Notes under the pieces: model-generated
Databases searched by the model: none
What the model was told of the DNA's origin: nothing
What the model saw: the letters and a program-made list of their open reading frames with translations, nothing else
Source of the DNA: SZUA-442 sp051011415
Lineage (GTDB): Bacteria > Actinomycetota > Acidimicrobiia > Spongiisociales > UBA5794
Direction of reading: 5' to 3'
DNA length: 64,000 nt
NCBI GenBank assembly: GCA_051011415.1
Contig: JBPCTY010000002.1
Location: forward strand, 1-64,000
In this document: one piece after another, positions 54,054-61,286 of the stretch
Layout: each line of letters begins with the position of its first letter
Position numbering within the stretch: the first letter of the stretch is position 1
Position numbers and translations under genes: made by a program

Positions 54054-54571
54054 AGCCGATCGAAGTTCGTCGAATTCGCGCCGACGAATGGGACATGCTC
54101 AGAAGCATCAGGCTGTGTGCCTTGGAGGAGAGCCCGCTTTCGTTCATCACAACATTGGGTGAGGCTCGAGCGCATCCTCAGCAGCTATGGGTCGATCGTG
54201 CCCACGCTGGTGCAGTTGGCCCGGACCAGATCACGATGGTTGCGGTACGGGGGAGTGACGCCGTCGGGCTCGCCATCGGATTGCGGCGAAGAAAGCCGCC
54301 TCTCGATGTGGTGCCGGTCGTGTCGGTGTTTGTAAGAGATGCGGTGCGCCGCCAAGGAGTCGCCGGGTCATTGATGAATGGTGTTGAGACGTGGGCGCGT
54401 GAGGGCGGAGCGACCACGACGTCGCTGTGGGTGGTTGAAGGAAACGGCGATGCGCGCGCCTTCTATGAGCAGCGGGGATACATCGAGACGCTCGATCGCA
54501 AGAAGATCCGGGTACCGCCCGAGAGGTGGGAGCGCCGATTCGAGAAGCCGCTGGAAGTGCCTGCTAGCTGA
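54050..54571 (+). CDS. GNAT-family N-acetyltransferase
   Basis: 173 aa from the GTG at 54050, overlapping the DinB stop (GTGA). Another GTG at 54041 is possible. The acetyl-CoA binding motif VSVFVRDAVRRQGVAGSLMNGVETWAREGG (R-R-Q-G-V-A) and the C-terminal ARAFYEQRGYIETLDRKKI are characteristic. Substrate unknown. It converges with the YbaK gene, overlapping by 8 bp. Confidence 0.88.
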   Translation: MKPIEVRRIRADEWDMLRSIRLCALEESPLSFITTLGEARAHPQQLWVDRAHAGAVGPDQITMVAVRGSDAVGLAIGLRRRKPPLDVVPVVSVFVRDAVRRQGVAGSLMNGVETWAREGGATTTSLWVVEGNGDARAFYEQRGYIETLDRKKIRVPPERWERRFEKPLEVPAS

Positions 54572-55058
54572 AGGGTTGTGCCAGTCCATCGATGACGGTG
54601 GTCGAAGGCATCCGACTGAATACCTCGGGGTCAACCTTGACCTTCATGTCCCTGGTCCCGCCGCCAACGATTACCCATGGGTGATCCATCACTGCTCCAT
54701 CTACGAAGAGCGGCATGTCGTCTGGCCTGCCGAACGGCGTCACACCACCCATCACCATGCCAGTCAGCTCCGCAGTGAGCTCTGGAGGCGCGAAAGAGAC
54801 CTTCTTGACCTCCATCGCATCGCGTCCCTTGCGGTTCACATCGAGGCGGGTCGTCGCCAATACGAGGAACATCGCATGGACGCCCTGTGGGCGTTTCGAG
54901 GCAAGGACGATCGCATTGGCTGATTGCTCCGGGGGGATGTCGTACGCCGCACAGAAGGCTGCGGTGTCGGCGAGATCGGGATCGCACTCCATGGTCGAGT
55001 AATCAGCATCGAGCGCGTCAAGGCTTGCGGTCACCAGCTGACGGAGATCGGCTGTCAC
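54564..55058 (-). CDS. YbaK/ProX-like aminoacyl-tRNA deacylase domain protein
   Basis: 164 aa from the GTG at 55058, which overlaps the stop of pfkA (GTGA). YbaK fold: ANAIVLASKRPQGVHAMFLVLATTRLDVNRKGRDAM, the GMVMGGVTPFGRPDDMPLFVDGAVMDHPWVIVGGG segment and the terminal FSRMPSTTVIDGL. Such domains hydrolyse mischarged aminoacyl-tRNAs (ProXp, YbaK); which tRNA is not readable here. It is probably cotranscribed with pfkA. Confidence 0.85.
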   Translation of the reverse strand: MTADLRQLVTASLDALDADYSTMECDPDLADTAAFCAAYDIPPEQSANAIVLASKRPQGVHAMFLVLATTRLDVNRKGRDAMEVKKVSFAPPELTAELTGMVMGGVTPFGRPDDMPLFVDGAVMDHPWVIVGGGTRDMKVKVDPEVFSRMPSTTVIDGLAQPFS

Positions 55059-56179
55059 GCTTGGTCTCCAAGGCAGATACCGAGGTCTCGTGCCGATGCA
55101 ACCCATGGGTGGTCAATGGGGACCATCCTTCGTCGACCTGCTACCTCGTCGAGCGGGATCGTCCGGGCGCCATCGCCGTCGCTAGCGACCATGACTCTGA
55201 ATTCCTCTCGGGCGATGGTACGGGTCGCCGCTGTGCCGAGACAGGTTGCGAGTATCCGGTCAACTGGGGAGGGAATTCCGCCCCGCTGGACGTGGCCAAG
55301 GATCGTGACTCGTGCATCGAGACCCGTGAGGTCCTCCAACTTGTGAGCGATGTCCACGGTCGTTGGACGAGCGTCGAAGAGCTTACGCGCTTTCTTCCGT
55401 AGAGCTTTGCGGTCGTCGTCATCCTCAGCGACGGCTTTTTGCACATTGATTGACTCGATGCGTGCCGTTCGATCCTGATCGACCGCTCCCTCTGCGACGG
55501 CGATGATGGAGAAGCGGCTCCCAGCGGTTCGTCGATTTGCGATAGATTGTGCAACGACTTCGAGCGAGTACGGGATCTCTGGGATGAGGACAACATCTGC
55601 GCCGCCGCCCAATCCTGCCCCGAGGGTGAGCCAGCCGGCGTTGTGGCCCATGATCTCAACCACGATGATCCGGTGGTGGCTGTGAGCGGTGCTGTGGAGA
55701 CGATCGACTGCATCGGTTGCGACGGTGAGCGCGGTGTCGAACCCGAATGTGCGGTCGGTACCCCAGACATCGTTGTCGATTGTCTTTGGCAGGGCGATCA
55801 CGGGCATGCCCATGTCGGAGAGACGGAGAGCATTCTTCATGGTGCCGCCTCCGCCGAGGCATACGAGGGCGGAAAGCTGGTGTTCGTTGAACGTGTCGAG
55901 CATCGCACTGCGCATGTCGAGCTTCGACCCACCGACATCCATGCGGTGAACCTTGTCGCGCCCGGTGCCCAGGATGGTGCCCCCATGGGTGAGGATCCCG
56001 GACAACTCTTCCGAGTCGAGGCGGATCGAGCGGTCCTGCATCAGACCTCGGAAGCCGTCGAGAAAGCCAACGACAGACCAGCCGTGCGAACGGATGGCGG
56101 ACTTTCCGATCGCCCGGATAGCGGCGTTGAGCCCAGGGGCGTCTCCACCCGCGGTGAGGATTCCGATGCTCTGTGCCAA
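55055..56179 (-). CDS. pfkA: 6-phosphofructokinase (ATP- or PPi-dependent)
   Basis: 374 aa from the TTG at 56179, with AGGAGG five bases upstream; the frame stays open to 56332 without a plausible N-terminus. ILTAGGDAPGLNAAIR (first phosphate loop), LGGGGTMKNAL (the GGD-G/D-T region), PKTIDNDVWGTDRTFGFDTA (catalytic Asp), MGHNAGWLTLGAGL and GHVQRGG are present. In the GGxxT loop, the usual first Asp is Gly here (GGGGT), so donor preference cannot be assigned by the G/D rule. It commits fructose-6-phosphate to glycolysis. Confidence 0.92.
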   Translation of the reverse strand: MAQSIGILTAGGDAPGLNAAIRAIGKSAIRSHGWSVVGFLDGFRGLMQDRSIRLDSEELSGILTHGGTILGTGRDKVHRMDVGGSKLDMRSAMLDTFNEHQLSALVCLGGGGTMKNALRLSDMGMPVIALPKTIDNDVWGTDRTFGFDTALTVATDAVDRLHSTAHSHHRIIVVEIMGHNAGWLTLGAGLGGGADVVLIPEIPYSLEVVAQSIANRRTAGSRFSIIAVAEGAVDQDRTARIESINVQKAVAEDDDDRKALRKKARKLFDARPTTVDIAHKLEDLTGLDARVTILGHVQRGGIPSPVDRILATCLGTAATRTIAREEFRVMVASDGDGARTIPLDEVAGRRRMVPIDHPWVASARDLGICLGDQA

Positions 56180-56236
56180 CCGCGCCTCCTGCGACGGGTG
56201 CACCCTAATCCCGTGACACGAGCGAGCAGTCGTGGC

Positions 56237-56317
56237 ATGATGGCGGTCCTGAGGAAGGAGGTGGTCCAGCACATGCACGAAAGTTCTTATAGGACCCAGG
56301 AGGTGGCCGAGCGCTAG
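56237..56317 (+). CDS. Possible small ORF, 26 aa
   Basis: ATG at 56237 (or 56240) opens MMAVLRKEVVQHMHESSYRT, then QEVAER and TAG. The inner ATG at 56273 has AAGGAGG nearby. The stop touches the left arm of a strong hairpin. It could be a leader peptide or sORF; conservation is not known and it may be chance. Confidence 0.25.
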   Translation: MMAVLRKEVVQHMHESSYRTQEVAER

Positions 56318-56349
56318 CGCGATCGGACACAAATCCGAAAGTCGCGCTC
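56317..56349 (+). other. Strong two-part hairpin next to the small ORF
   Basis: AGCGCGA (56317-56323) pairs with TCGCGCT (56343-56349) and TCGGA (56324-56328) with TCCGA (56335-56339), loop CACAAA, a 3-base bulge on one side. It could be an attenuator, an RNA element or a terminator; no T-run follows. Confidence 0.4.
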
Positions 56350-56500
56350 CTCACACGAGGTAGGTGGCGACTTCCACTCGGACCACCGGAACCCGGAGTA
56401 CTGCACGTTGGTCCCGTGCGGCGGCACTGCCGACGATGCTCCGGGTTCTCACACGTCCACAGCACCATGGTCTCGTTGTCGGCTCGTCTATCTTCCGATC

Positions 56501-57268
56501 ATGGATACAGACCGATACCTCGCCGCAATCGAGATGGATGCGGCAATCATGCTGGCCGCAGCAACCGCCGTACCGCTGGACACTCCCGTGCCGTCCTGCC
56601 CTGGTTGGACCATGCGCGACCTGATCGTCCACACTGGCGTGGTGCACCGTCACAAGACAGCGATTGTGCGACACGGTCTGATCGATGGCGCTGCTCCACA
56701 GCCGCCGGAGCCGACGTCGGACGAGATCCAATGGTTCGGAGATGGTGTCGACGAGATGCTTGCTGTGTTTCGGGCTGCTGATCTCGGACTTCCCACGTGG
56801 ACCTGGTGCACACACGATCATGCAGCCGAGTGGTGGGTGCGACGGATGGCTCACGAGACGGCCATCCACGGGGCCGATGCGCTGATCACCACTGGCCAGT
56901 CGCCGCAATTGGATGAGTGGCTTGGCCTTGACGGCGTTGACGAACTGCTCGATGAGATGATGGTTGGTGCGCCGGATTGGGCAGAGGTAGCGGAGCTGGA
57001 CAATGTCGTTGGCCTGCGGTCCGGAGACAGGGAGTGGCTGCTCCGACCCGCCACATTCTCGGGTACGTCGACGGTGACTGGGAAGGCGTACGAAGACTTC
57101 TCGACCGTGATGTATGCCGAGGGTGAACCGGATGCCGTTGTCTCAACCGACGGGTCGACGATGGATCTGTGGCTCTGGGGGAGAGGCGACCTTGCAGCTG
57201 ATCAAGTCGATGGCGATGAGTCGCTTGTTCTCCTGATTCGAGAGATCGCCGCGGAGTCGACCCAGTGA
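56501..57268 (+). CDS. Maleylpyruvate isomerase-family (DinB-fold) protein
   Basis: 255 aa from the ATG at 56501. It has the TIGR03083 signature: RYLAAIEMDAAIMLAAA at the start, VPSCPGWTMRDLIVHTGVVHRHKTAIVR (with the first metal His) and WWVRRMAHETAIHGADALI (second and third His). The C-terminal half is an extra alpha/beta domain. Relatives include the mycothiol-dependent maleylpyruvate isomerase, but most members are uncharacterised; mycothiol-linked detoxification is a fair guess. It overlaps the JAMM gene by 4 bp. Confidence 0.85.
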   Translation: MDTDRYLAAIEMDAAIMLAAATAVPLDTPVPSCPGWTMRDLIVHTGVVHRHKTAIVRHGLIDGAAPQPPEPTSDEIQWFGDGVDEMLAVFRAADLGLPTWTWCTHDHAAEWWVRRMAHETAIHGADALITTGQSPQLDEWLGLDGVDELLDEMMVGAPDWAEVAELDNVVGLRSGDREWLLRPATFSGTSTVTGKAYEDFSTVMYAEGEPDAVVSTDGSTMDLWLWGRGDLAADQVDGDESLVLLIREIAAESTQ

Positions 57269-57873
57269 CCGATCAGGTCACGGTTGCCACGTACCCATTC
57301 CGTTCGGACGCCGAGATCGGGAAGGCGCGGCTCGCTGCTGACGGAATTCGCTCAGCTGTCAAGGCAGACAACGAGGGTGGGCTCAACCCTGGGTTCTACA
57401 AGGAGTACGGCGTGCGCCTCGAAGTGGCCGACTCGGATCTTGACGATGCACTCGACAGCCTTGGGATCGAACGAGTCGAGGTGCCCCGTCCAATCGCAGA
57501 GGCGATCTATCGCCATGCCACCTCCGCGTATCCGAACGAGGCTTGCGGTCTGATCGCTGTTGACGATGGGGGAGAGTTGGTGTTTGCGGCTTGTCTCACC
57601 AATGCCGACAAGAGTCGCCACCGGTTCACCATCGATCCCCATGAGCACCATGGGATGGTGCGGCTATGTGACCAGCGTGGCTGGACGATCGGTGCGTTGT
57701 TCCATAGCCATCCTGCAAGTGAGCCGTATCCGTCGCCAAGCGATCTTGACGGCGGTGGCGATCCCGAATGGTTGCACCTGCTGATCGGGCCAATGAACGG
57801 TCGGTCCGAGCTCAAGGGGTACCGCTTTGAGGGCGAGCAGGTCACTGAAGTGTCGGTGACGATCGGCGCATAG
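57265..57873 (+). CDS. DUF2007-like domain fused to a JAMM/Mov34 metallopeptidase
   Basis: 202 aa from the GTG at 57265, overlapping the previous stop. Residues 1-70 resemble DUF2007 (VTVATYPFRSDAEIGKARLAADGI..., ending VADSDLDDALDSL), a ligand-binding ferredoxin-like fold. Residues 75-200 are a JAMM (M67) domain: NEACGLIAV (Glu), LFHSHPASEPYPSPSDLD (H-x-H and Asp), all zinc ligands intact. Bacterial JAMM enzymes such as Mec+ cleave residues from the end of sulfur-carrier ubiquitin-like proteins. The CysO/CysM partners known from Mycobacterium are absent around it. Confidence 0.88.
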   Translation: MTDQVTVATYPFRSDAEIGKARLAADGIRSAVKADNEGGLNPGFYKEYGVRLEVADSDLDDALDSLGIERVEVPRPIAEAIYRHATSAYPNEACGLIAVDDGGELVFAACLTNADKSRHRFTIDPHEHHGMVRLCDQRGWTIGALFHSHPASEPYPSPSDLDGGGDPEWLHLLIGPMNGRSELKGYRFEGEQVTEVSVTIGA

Positions 57874-57883
57874 ACTCGCCGCG

Positions 57884-58165
57884 ATGGCGAGATCGGAGCA
57901 CAACAGGGAGGCGTACCGGGCTCTGTTCGGGTATGTGGGTGGCGCCCTTCAGGCCTTCGCCGGGTTGATGATCGTCATCTCGTTCCCTGTCGCACCACCA
58001 GTGGTGATTGCCGTGCTTCTCGTTGCCCTTGTAGTGCTGTCCGTGTGGTCGTGGCGGGTCTATCCACGGAACTTCATGATGCCGACACTCGTGGGTGTCC
58101 TGATGGCTGGCGCATGGATGGTCGTCGTTGGGCTCGGAGCCATGCTGCTGGGATGGGGACCATGA
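57884..58165 (+). CDS. Small membrane protein, three spans, 93 aa
   Basis: ATG at 57884, 10 bp after the JAMM stop. Three transmembrane segments: FGYVGGALQAFAGLMIVISF, VVIAVLLVALVVLSVW, LVGVLMAGAWMVVVGLGAMLLG. It overlaps the next gene by 4 bp (ATGA). In Mycobacterium a membrane protein and murI lie in this slot. I do not know its function; conserved position hints at an envelope role. Confidence 0.75.
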   Translation: MARSEHNREAYRALFGYVGGALQAFAGLMIVISFPVAPPVVIAVLLVALVVLSVWSWRVYPRNFMMPTLVGVLMAGAWMVVVGLGAMLLGWGP

Positions 58166-58914
58166 AGTTCACCGTGCTTGGGTCGAACGCTGGGGCGCCG
58201 TCGCCGTCGAACCCCGGTTCCGGCTATCTCGTGCAGACGTCTTCGACATCGATCTGGATGGATGCGGGCCCGGGAACCTTCGCTGCCCTCTCCCAGATCA
58301 TGGATCCGAGAGACATCGACGGCATGGTGCTTTCACACACCCACATTGATCACTGCGTTGATGCCCTTGGGATGTTTGCCTACCTCGAGTACGGGCTCGG
58401 TGGTGGGAGGACGATGGATGTATACGCACCTCAGGGCACGACATCTCACCTCGCTGCGTTTGTGCGAGCCGACGCCGACCATGTGTTTCATCGCAGGATG
58501 AAGGTGCGTGAGGTGGGGAGCGGCGATACCGGCGGAATTGGCGATGTGGAGCTCGCATTTGGCGACGCCGTTCACCCCGTTCCGGCGATGGTCACGAGGA
58601 TGACCGGTGAGGGCTCATCGATGGTCTACTCGGGTGACACGGGACCTGGTGGAGATCTCATCGAGATGGCGACGGGCGTCGACCTCCTCCTCGTTGAGGC
58701 GGCACTGCAGGGTGTCCGCGACCAGTCGACCTATCCGTTCCACCTCACGGCGCGCGAAGGCGGGGAGATCGCGTCGATGGCGGGAGTCAACCAACTGGTG
58801 CTCACCCACATCAACTTCACGAAGGACGTGCAACTCAGCATTGATCAGGCATCGAGTGCCTTCGTTGGTCCGATCGAATACGCCGCACCCCAATCAGTTT
58901 TCGAAATGGAATGA
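58162..58914 (+). CDS. Metallo-beta-lactamase fold protein (cyclic nucleotide phosphodiesterase-like, Rv1339 type)
   Basis: 250 aa from the ATG at 58162, overlapping the previous stop. Metal motif SHTHIDHCVDALG (H-x-H-x-D-H), then SGDTGPGGDLIEMA (Asp) and LTHINFTKDV near the end. The fold is that of RNase Z/PDE-like MBL proteins. The Mycobacterium protein in the same gene order (Rv1339) has been described as an atypical class II cAMP phosphodiesterase. The activity here is inferred from position and fold. It overlaps rph. Confidence 0.85.
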   Translation: MKFTVLGSNAGAPSPSNPGSGYLVQTSSTSIWMDAGPGTFAALSQIMDPRDIDGMVLSHTHIDHCVDALGMFAYLEYGLGGGRTMDVYAPQGTTSHLAAFVRADADHVFHRRMKVREVGSGDTGGIGDVELAFGDAVHPVPAMVTRMTGEGSSMVYSGDTGPGGDLIEMATGVDLLLVEAALQGVRDQSTYPFHLTAREGGEIASMAGVNQLVLTHINFTKDVQLSIDQASSAFVGPIEYAAPQSVFEME

Positions 58915-59618
58915 GAGACATGCGAACCGATAGACAAGCAGACGAGTTGCGGCCAGTGAAGGTCACCCGAGGGTTCACAGAGATGACACCGGGTTCGGTG
59001 CTGATCGAGATGGGACGAACACGAGTGTTGTGCACGGTGTCGCTCGACGACGACGTGCCTCGTTGGATGAAGGGCTCGGGGACCGGTTGGGTCACCGCTG
59101 AGTACTCCATGCTGCCGGGTGCAAGCCCAAGCCGTATCAGACGCGATTCGATCAACGGCGGCAGGACGAAGGAGATCCAGCGCCTGATCGGCCGCTCGCT
59201 ACGGGCAGCGGTCGACATGAACGCAATGGGTGAAGTCACAGCACGGATCGACTGCGATGTCCTCCAGGCGGACGGCGGTACTCGAACCGCATCGATCACT
59301 GGTGCCTGGATCGCGCTCAACGATGCTTTCGCGGCGTGGGTTGCTGAGGGCAAGATGCAACAGAACCCGATCATCCAGAATGTCGCTGCGATCTCTGTGG
59401 GTGTGCATGAGGGCAGCGCCCTCCTCGATCTCGACTATCCAGAGGATGTCGCTGTCGACGTGGACGCCAACATCGTGATGACTGGGAGTGGGGACCTGAT
59501 CGAAGTGCAGGGGACTGCCGAGGGTGCTCCGTTCTCGCGTGAGCTGCTCGACACGATGCTCGACTATGCGGCCAAGGGAATCGGTGAGCTTGTGACGCTC
59601 CAGAACGAGGCGTCGTGA
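58911..59618 (+). CDS. rph: Ribonuclease PH
   Basis: 235 aa. Phosphate-dependent 3' exoribonuclease that trims tRNA precursors. Typical segments are RPVKVTRGFTEMTPGSVLIEMG, VPRWMKGSGTGWVTAEYSMLPGAS, RRDSINGGRTKEIQRLIGRSLRA and DCDVLQADGGTRTASITGAWIAL. It overlaps the MBL gene (ATGA) and rdgB by 4 bp. The rph-rdgB pair is common in bacteria. Confidence 0.96.
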   Translation: MRDMRTDRQADELRPVKVTRGFTEMTPGSVLIEMGRTRVLCTVSLDDDVPRWMKGSGTGWVTAEYSMLPGASPSRIRRDSINGGRTKEIQRLIGRSLRAAVDMNAMGEVTARIDCDVLQADGGTRTASITGAWIALNDAFAAWVAEGKMQQNPIIQNVAAISVGVHEGSALLDLDYPEDVAVDVDANIVMTGSGDLIEVQGTAEGAPFSRELLDTMLDYAAKGIGELVTLQNEAS

Positions 59619-60205
59619 ATCGACCGCACGGTGTGGTCGTCGCTTCGAAGAACCCGGACAAGATCGCTGAGATCGAGGCTGTTCTGGCCAACTTGGATCC
59701 GCCTATGACGGTGATACCGGGGCACACCTGGGACGACGTTGATGAGACGGAGAGCACGCTTGAGGGGAACGCTCTGCTGAAGGCTCGCGCCGTGGTGGCT
59801 GCCACCGGTCACGCTGCTGTCGCTGACGACACGGGGCTCGAGGCAGCGGCGCTTGGCGGCGCACCAGGGGTTCACACTGCCCGATATGCGGGGCCGAATG
59901 CAACGTATGACGACAACGTATCGAAGATGTTGTCCGAGATGGCTGACGCGACGGATCGATCTGCCTCGTTCCGGACCGCCGTAGCCCTCGTGACGTCGGA
60001 TGGCGAGAGCCTCGTGGTCCATGGTTCGCTCGACGGCGCAATCACTCTGGAACGGCGAGGAGACGGCGGTTTCGGCTACGACCCGATCTTCGAGGTTGAT
60101 GGCCGCACGCTCGCTGAGATCCCTCCGGCGGAGAAGAATTCGATGAGTCATCGAGCCAGGGCTCTGCTTGCGCTCGCAGACGCACTGGCAAGCCTGCCCC
60201 ATTAG
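59615..60205 (+). CDS. rdgB: XTP/dITP diphosphatase
   Basis: 196 aa from a GTG overlapping the rph stop. It removes non-canonical purine triphosphates. VVASKNPDKIAEIEAVL, VADDTGLEAAALGGAPGVHTARYAG, GFGYDPIFEVDG and KNSMSHRARAL are all typical. It ends the tightly coupled JAMM-MBL-rph-rdgB series. Confidence 0.95.
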   Translation: MNRPHGVVVASKNPDKIAEIEAVLANLDPPMTVIPGHTWDDVDETESTLEGNALLKARAVVAATGHAAVADDTGLEAAALGGAPGVHTARYAGPNATYDDNVSKMLSEMADATDRSASFRTAVALVTSDGESLVVHGSLDGAITLERRGDGGFGYDPIFEVDGRTLAEIPPAEKNSMSHRARALLALADALASLPH

Positions 60206-60229
60206 GGTTTGGCACCGAAGGAGGCCCTG

Positions 60230-60688
60230 ATGCGCCGATTGGTCTTGATTACTGCCCTTGTCGCCCTGCTTGCTGCCGCTTGTGGTTCAAGCGATACCAG
60301 CGACACAGGGACACCACCGGACACTGGTCTGCCGGATAGCCCGGAGCGTTGTGAAGAACTCGATCCGCTTGTGCTCGACCATCTCCGATCCGGTTTGATC
60401 GTCGAAGCCAGCCTCCCGTGGGGCTTCTCCGTGAAGTCGACCGATTACGACGACGTGTGGATCGTTACTGCAGCGGTCGAAGCCGACGCGCTGACCGAGA
60501 AGGCCTTCGGCACCTGGGCGATTCGCGCTGGTGTGTGGCCGAGTTCGTACATCGGCACCGTTGAGGTTGACGAAATCGCAATGCGTATCACGGACTTCGG
60601 AGATGGCTCGATCGTCGTCACCGGAGCGACCGATGGGGTGCTCTCCGCCCAGGCATGCGCCCAGGCCCGGATCGAAGCCGGAGGCTGA
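60230..60688 (+). CDS. Small secreted lipoprotein
   Basis: 152 aa from the ATG at 60230, ribosome binding site AGGAGG. Lipobox LLAAACG, a short Thr/Pro/Asp linker, then a globular domain of about 110 residues (WGFSVKSTDYDDVWIVTAAVEADALTEKAFGTWAIRAG). No known domain is recognisable. It is downstream of rdgB and could be cotranscribed. It may be a surface or binding protein. Confidence 0.75.
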   Translation: MRRLVLITALVALLAAACGSSDTSDTGTPPDTGLPDSPERCEELDPLVLDHLRSGLIVEASLPWGFSVKSTDYDDVWIVTAAVEADALTEKAFGTWAIRAGVWPSSYIGTVEVDEIAMRITDFGDGSIVVTGATDGVLSAQACAQARIEAGG

Positions 60689-60699
60689 CGGGGATAGTG

Positions 60700-60748
60700 G
60701 GTGCGGGTGCCCGGACTCGAACCGGGACGTCTCTCGACACCAGATCCT
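60700..60748 (-). repeat. 49-bp exact copy of the 3' half of tRNA-Leu (att-like site or tRNA pseudogene)
   Basis: Bases 60700-60748 are identical to 60889-60937, which is the tRNA-Leu 3' end, T arm, variable arm and 3' side of the anticodon arm, plus two flanking bases. The identity stops inside the anticodon. The left-over sequence cannot fold into a tRNA because the anticodon stem is broken. Integrase attachment sites often cover exactly this part of a tRNA gene, so it may be a remnant of an integration; a tandem duplication is the alternative. Confidence 0.6.
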
Positions 60749-60890
60749 CAATCAGAAGAGCTCGTGGTTCCGTGGCGTGAGCTGTTTGGAGTGCGTCTAC
60801 GGCGCCGACTGATTGCCAAGGAGAGGTCGGCTAACGGAGATTGGGACCCCGGGTGGTTCTCGAGTCGTGCGGTCAGTCCCGGGTGTTTGG

Positions 60891-60973
60891 TGCGGGTGCC
60901 CGGACTCGAACCGGGACGTCTCTCGACACCAGATCCTAAATCTGGCGCGTCTGCCAAATTCCGCCACACCCGC
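60891..60973 (-). tRNA. tRNA-Leu (anticodon TAG)
   Basis: 83 nt without CCA. Acceptor GCGGGTG/CACCCGC with discriminator A, anticodon loop TTTAGGA (stem CCAGA/TCTGG), the long variable arm of class II tRNAs, and T loop GGTTCGAGTCC. It reads UAG, decoding CUA and probably other CUN codons. Confidence 0.96.
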
Positions 60974-61008
60974 CGGTGTGTCCGTGGATTCTGCCACGAA
61001 ATAGCGAA

Positions 61009-61026
61009 GCCCCCGATGAGGGGGGC
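61009..61026 (-). terminator. Hairpin between tRNA-Lys and tRNA-Leu
   Basis: GCCCCC (61009-61014) and GGGGGC (61021-61026) form a 6-bp stem; loop GATGAG. It lies in the 59-bp gap between the two tRNA genes on the minus strand. It may be a terminator of tRNA-Lys or a processing signal. Confidence 0.4.
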
Positions 61027-61032
61027 CTCGAG

Positions 61033-61106
61033 TGGGTCGCCGGGGACTTGAACCCCGAACCTGTCGGTTAAGAGCCGAATGCTCTGCCAAATTGAGCTAG
61101 CGACCC
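61033..61106 (-). tRNA. tRNA-Lys (anticodon CTT)
   Basis: 74 nt without CCA. Acceptor GGGTCGC/GCGACCC with discriminator A, D arm GCTC...GAGC, anticodon loop CTCTTAA, T arm CGGGG/CCCCG around TTCAAGT. The outermost anticodon-stem pair (T/C) is unpaired, otherwise a standard tRNA. Confidence 0.94.
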
Positions 61107-61286
61107 GCCGTGGAGCATACCGACAGGCACCACCTATCCGCCGAGATTCCACGAACCCAGGGTTGCACGTATCGGTTGGCGCTGAACCGTGGGCTGTAGG
61201 ACTCGGTAGCGACCCGTGGAGCCCAGAGTTCGATGATGGTCGACGACACAGTTGAAACGCTGACTCGGTTGTGAAAGCGTCGCCAG

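Larger units (their letters stand above)
56180..56500. other. 321-bp region between pfkA and the maleylpyruvate isomerase-like gene
   Basis: It carries the pfkA leader, a possible 26-aa ORF (56237-56317) and a strong hairpin (56317-56349). The remaining 150 bp before the ATG at 56501 show no clear gene, repeat or terminator. Confidence 0.6.

Noticed and set aside
56180..56332. An upstream extension of phosphofructokinase by 51 residues.
   Set aside because: The TTG at 56179 has AGGAGG at the right distance and gives the family N-terminus.
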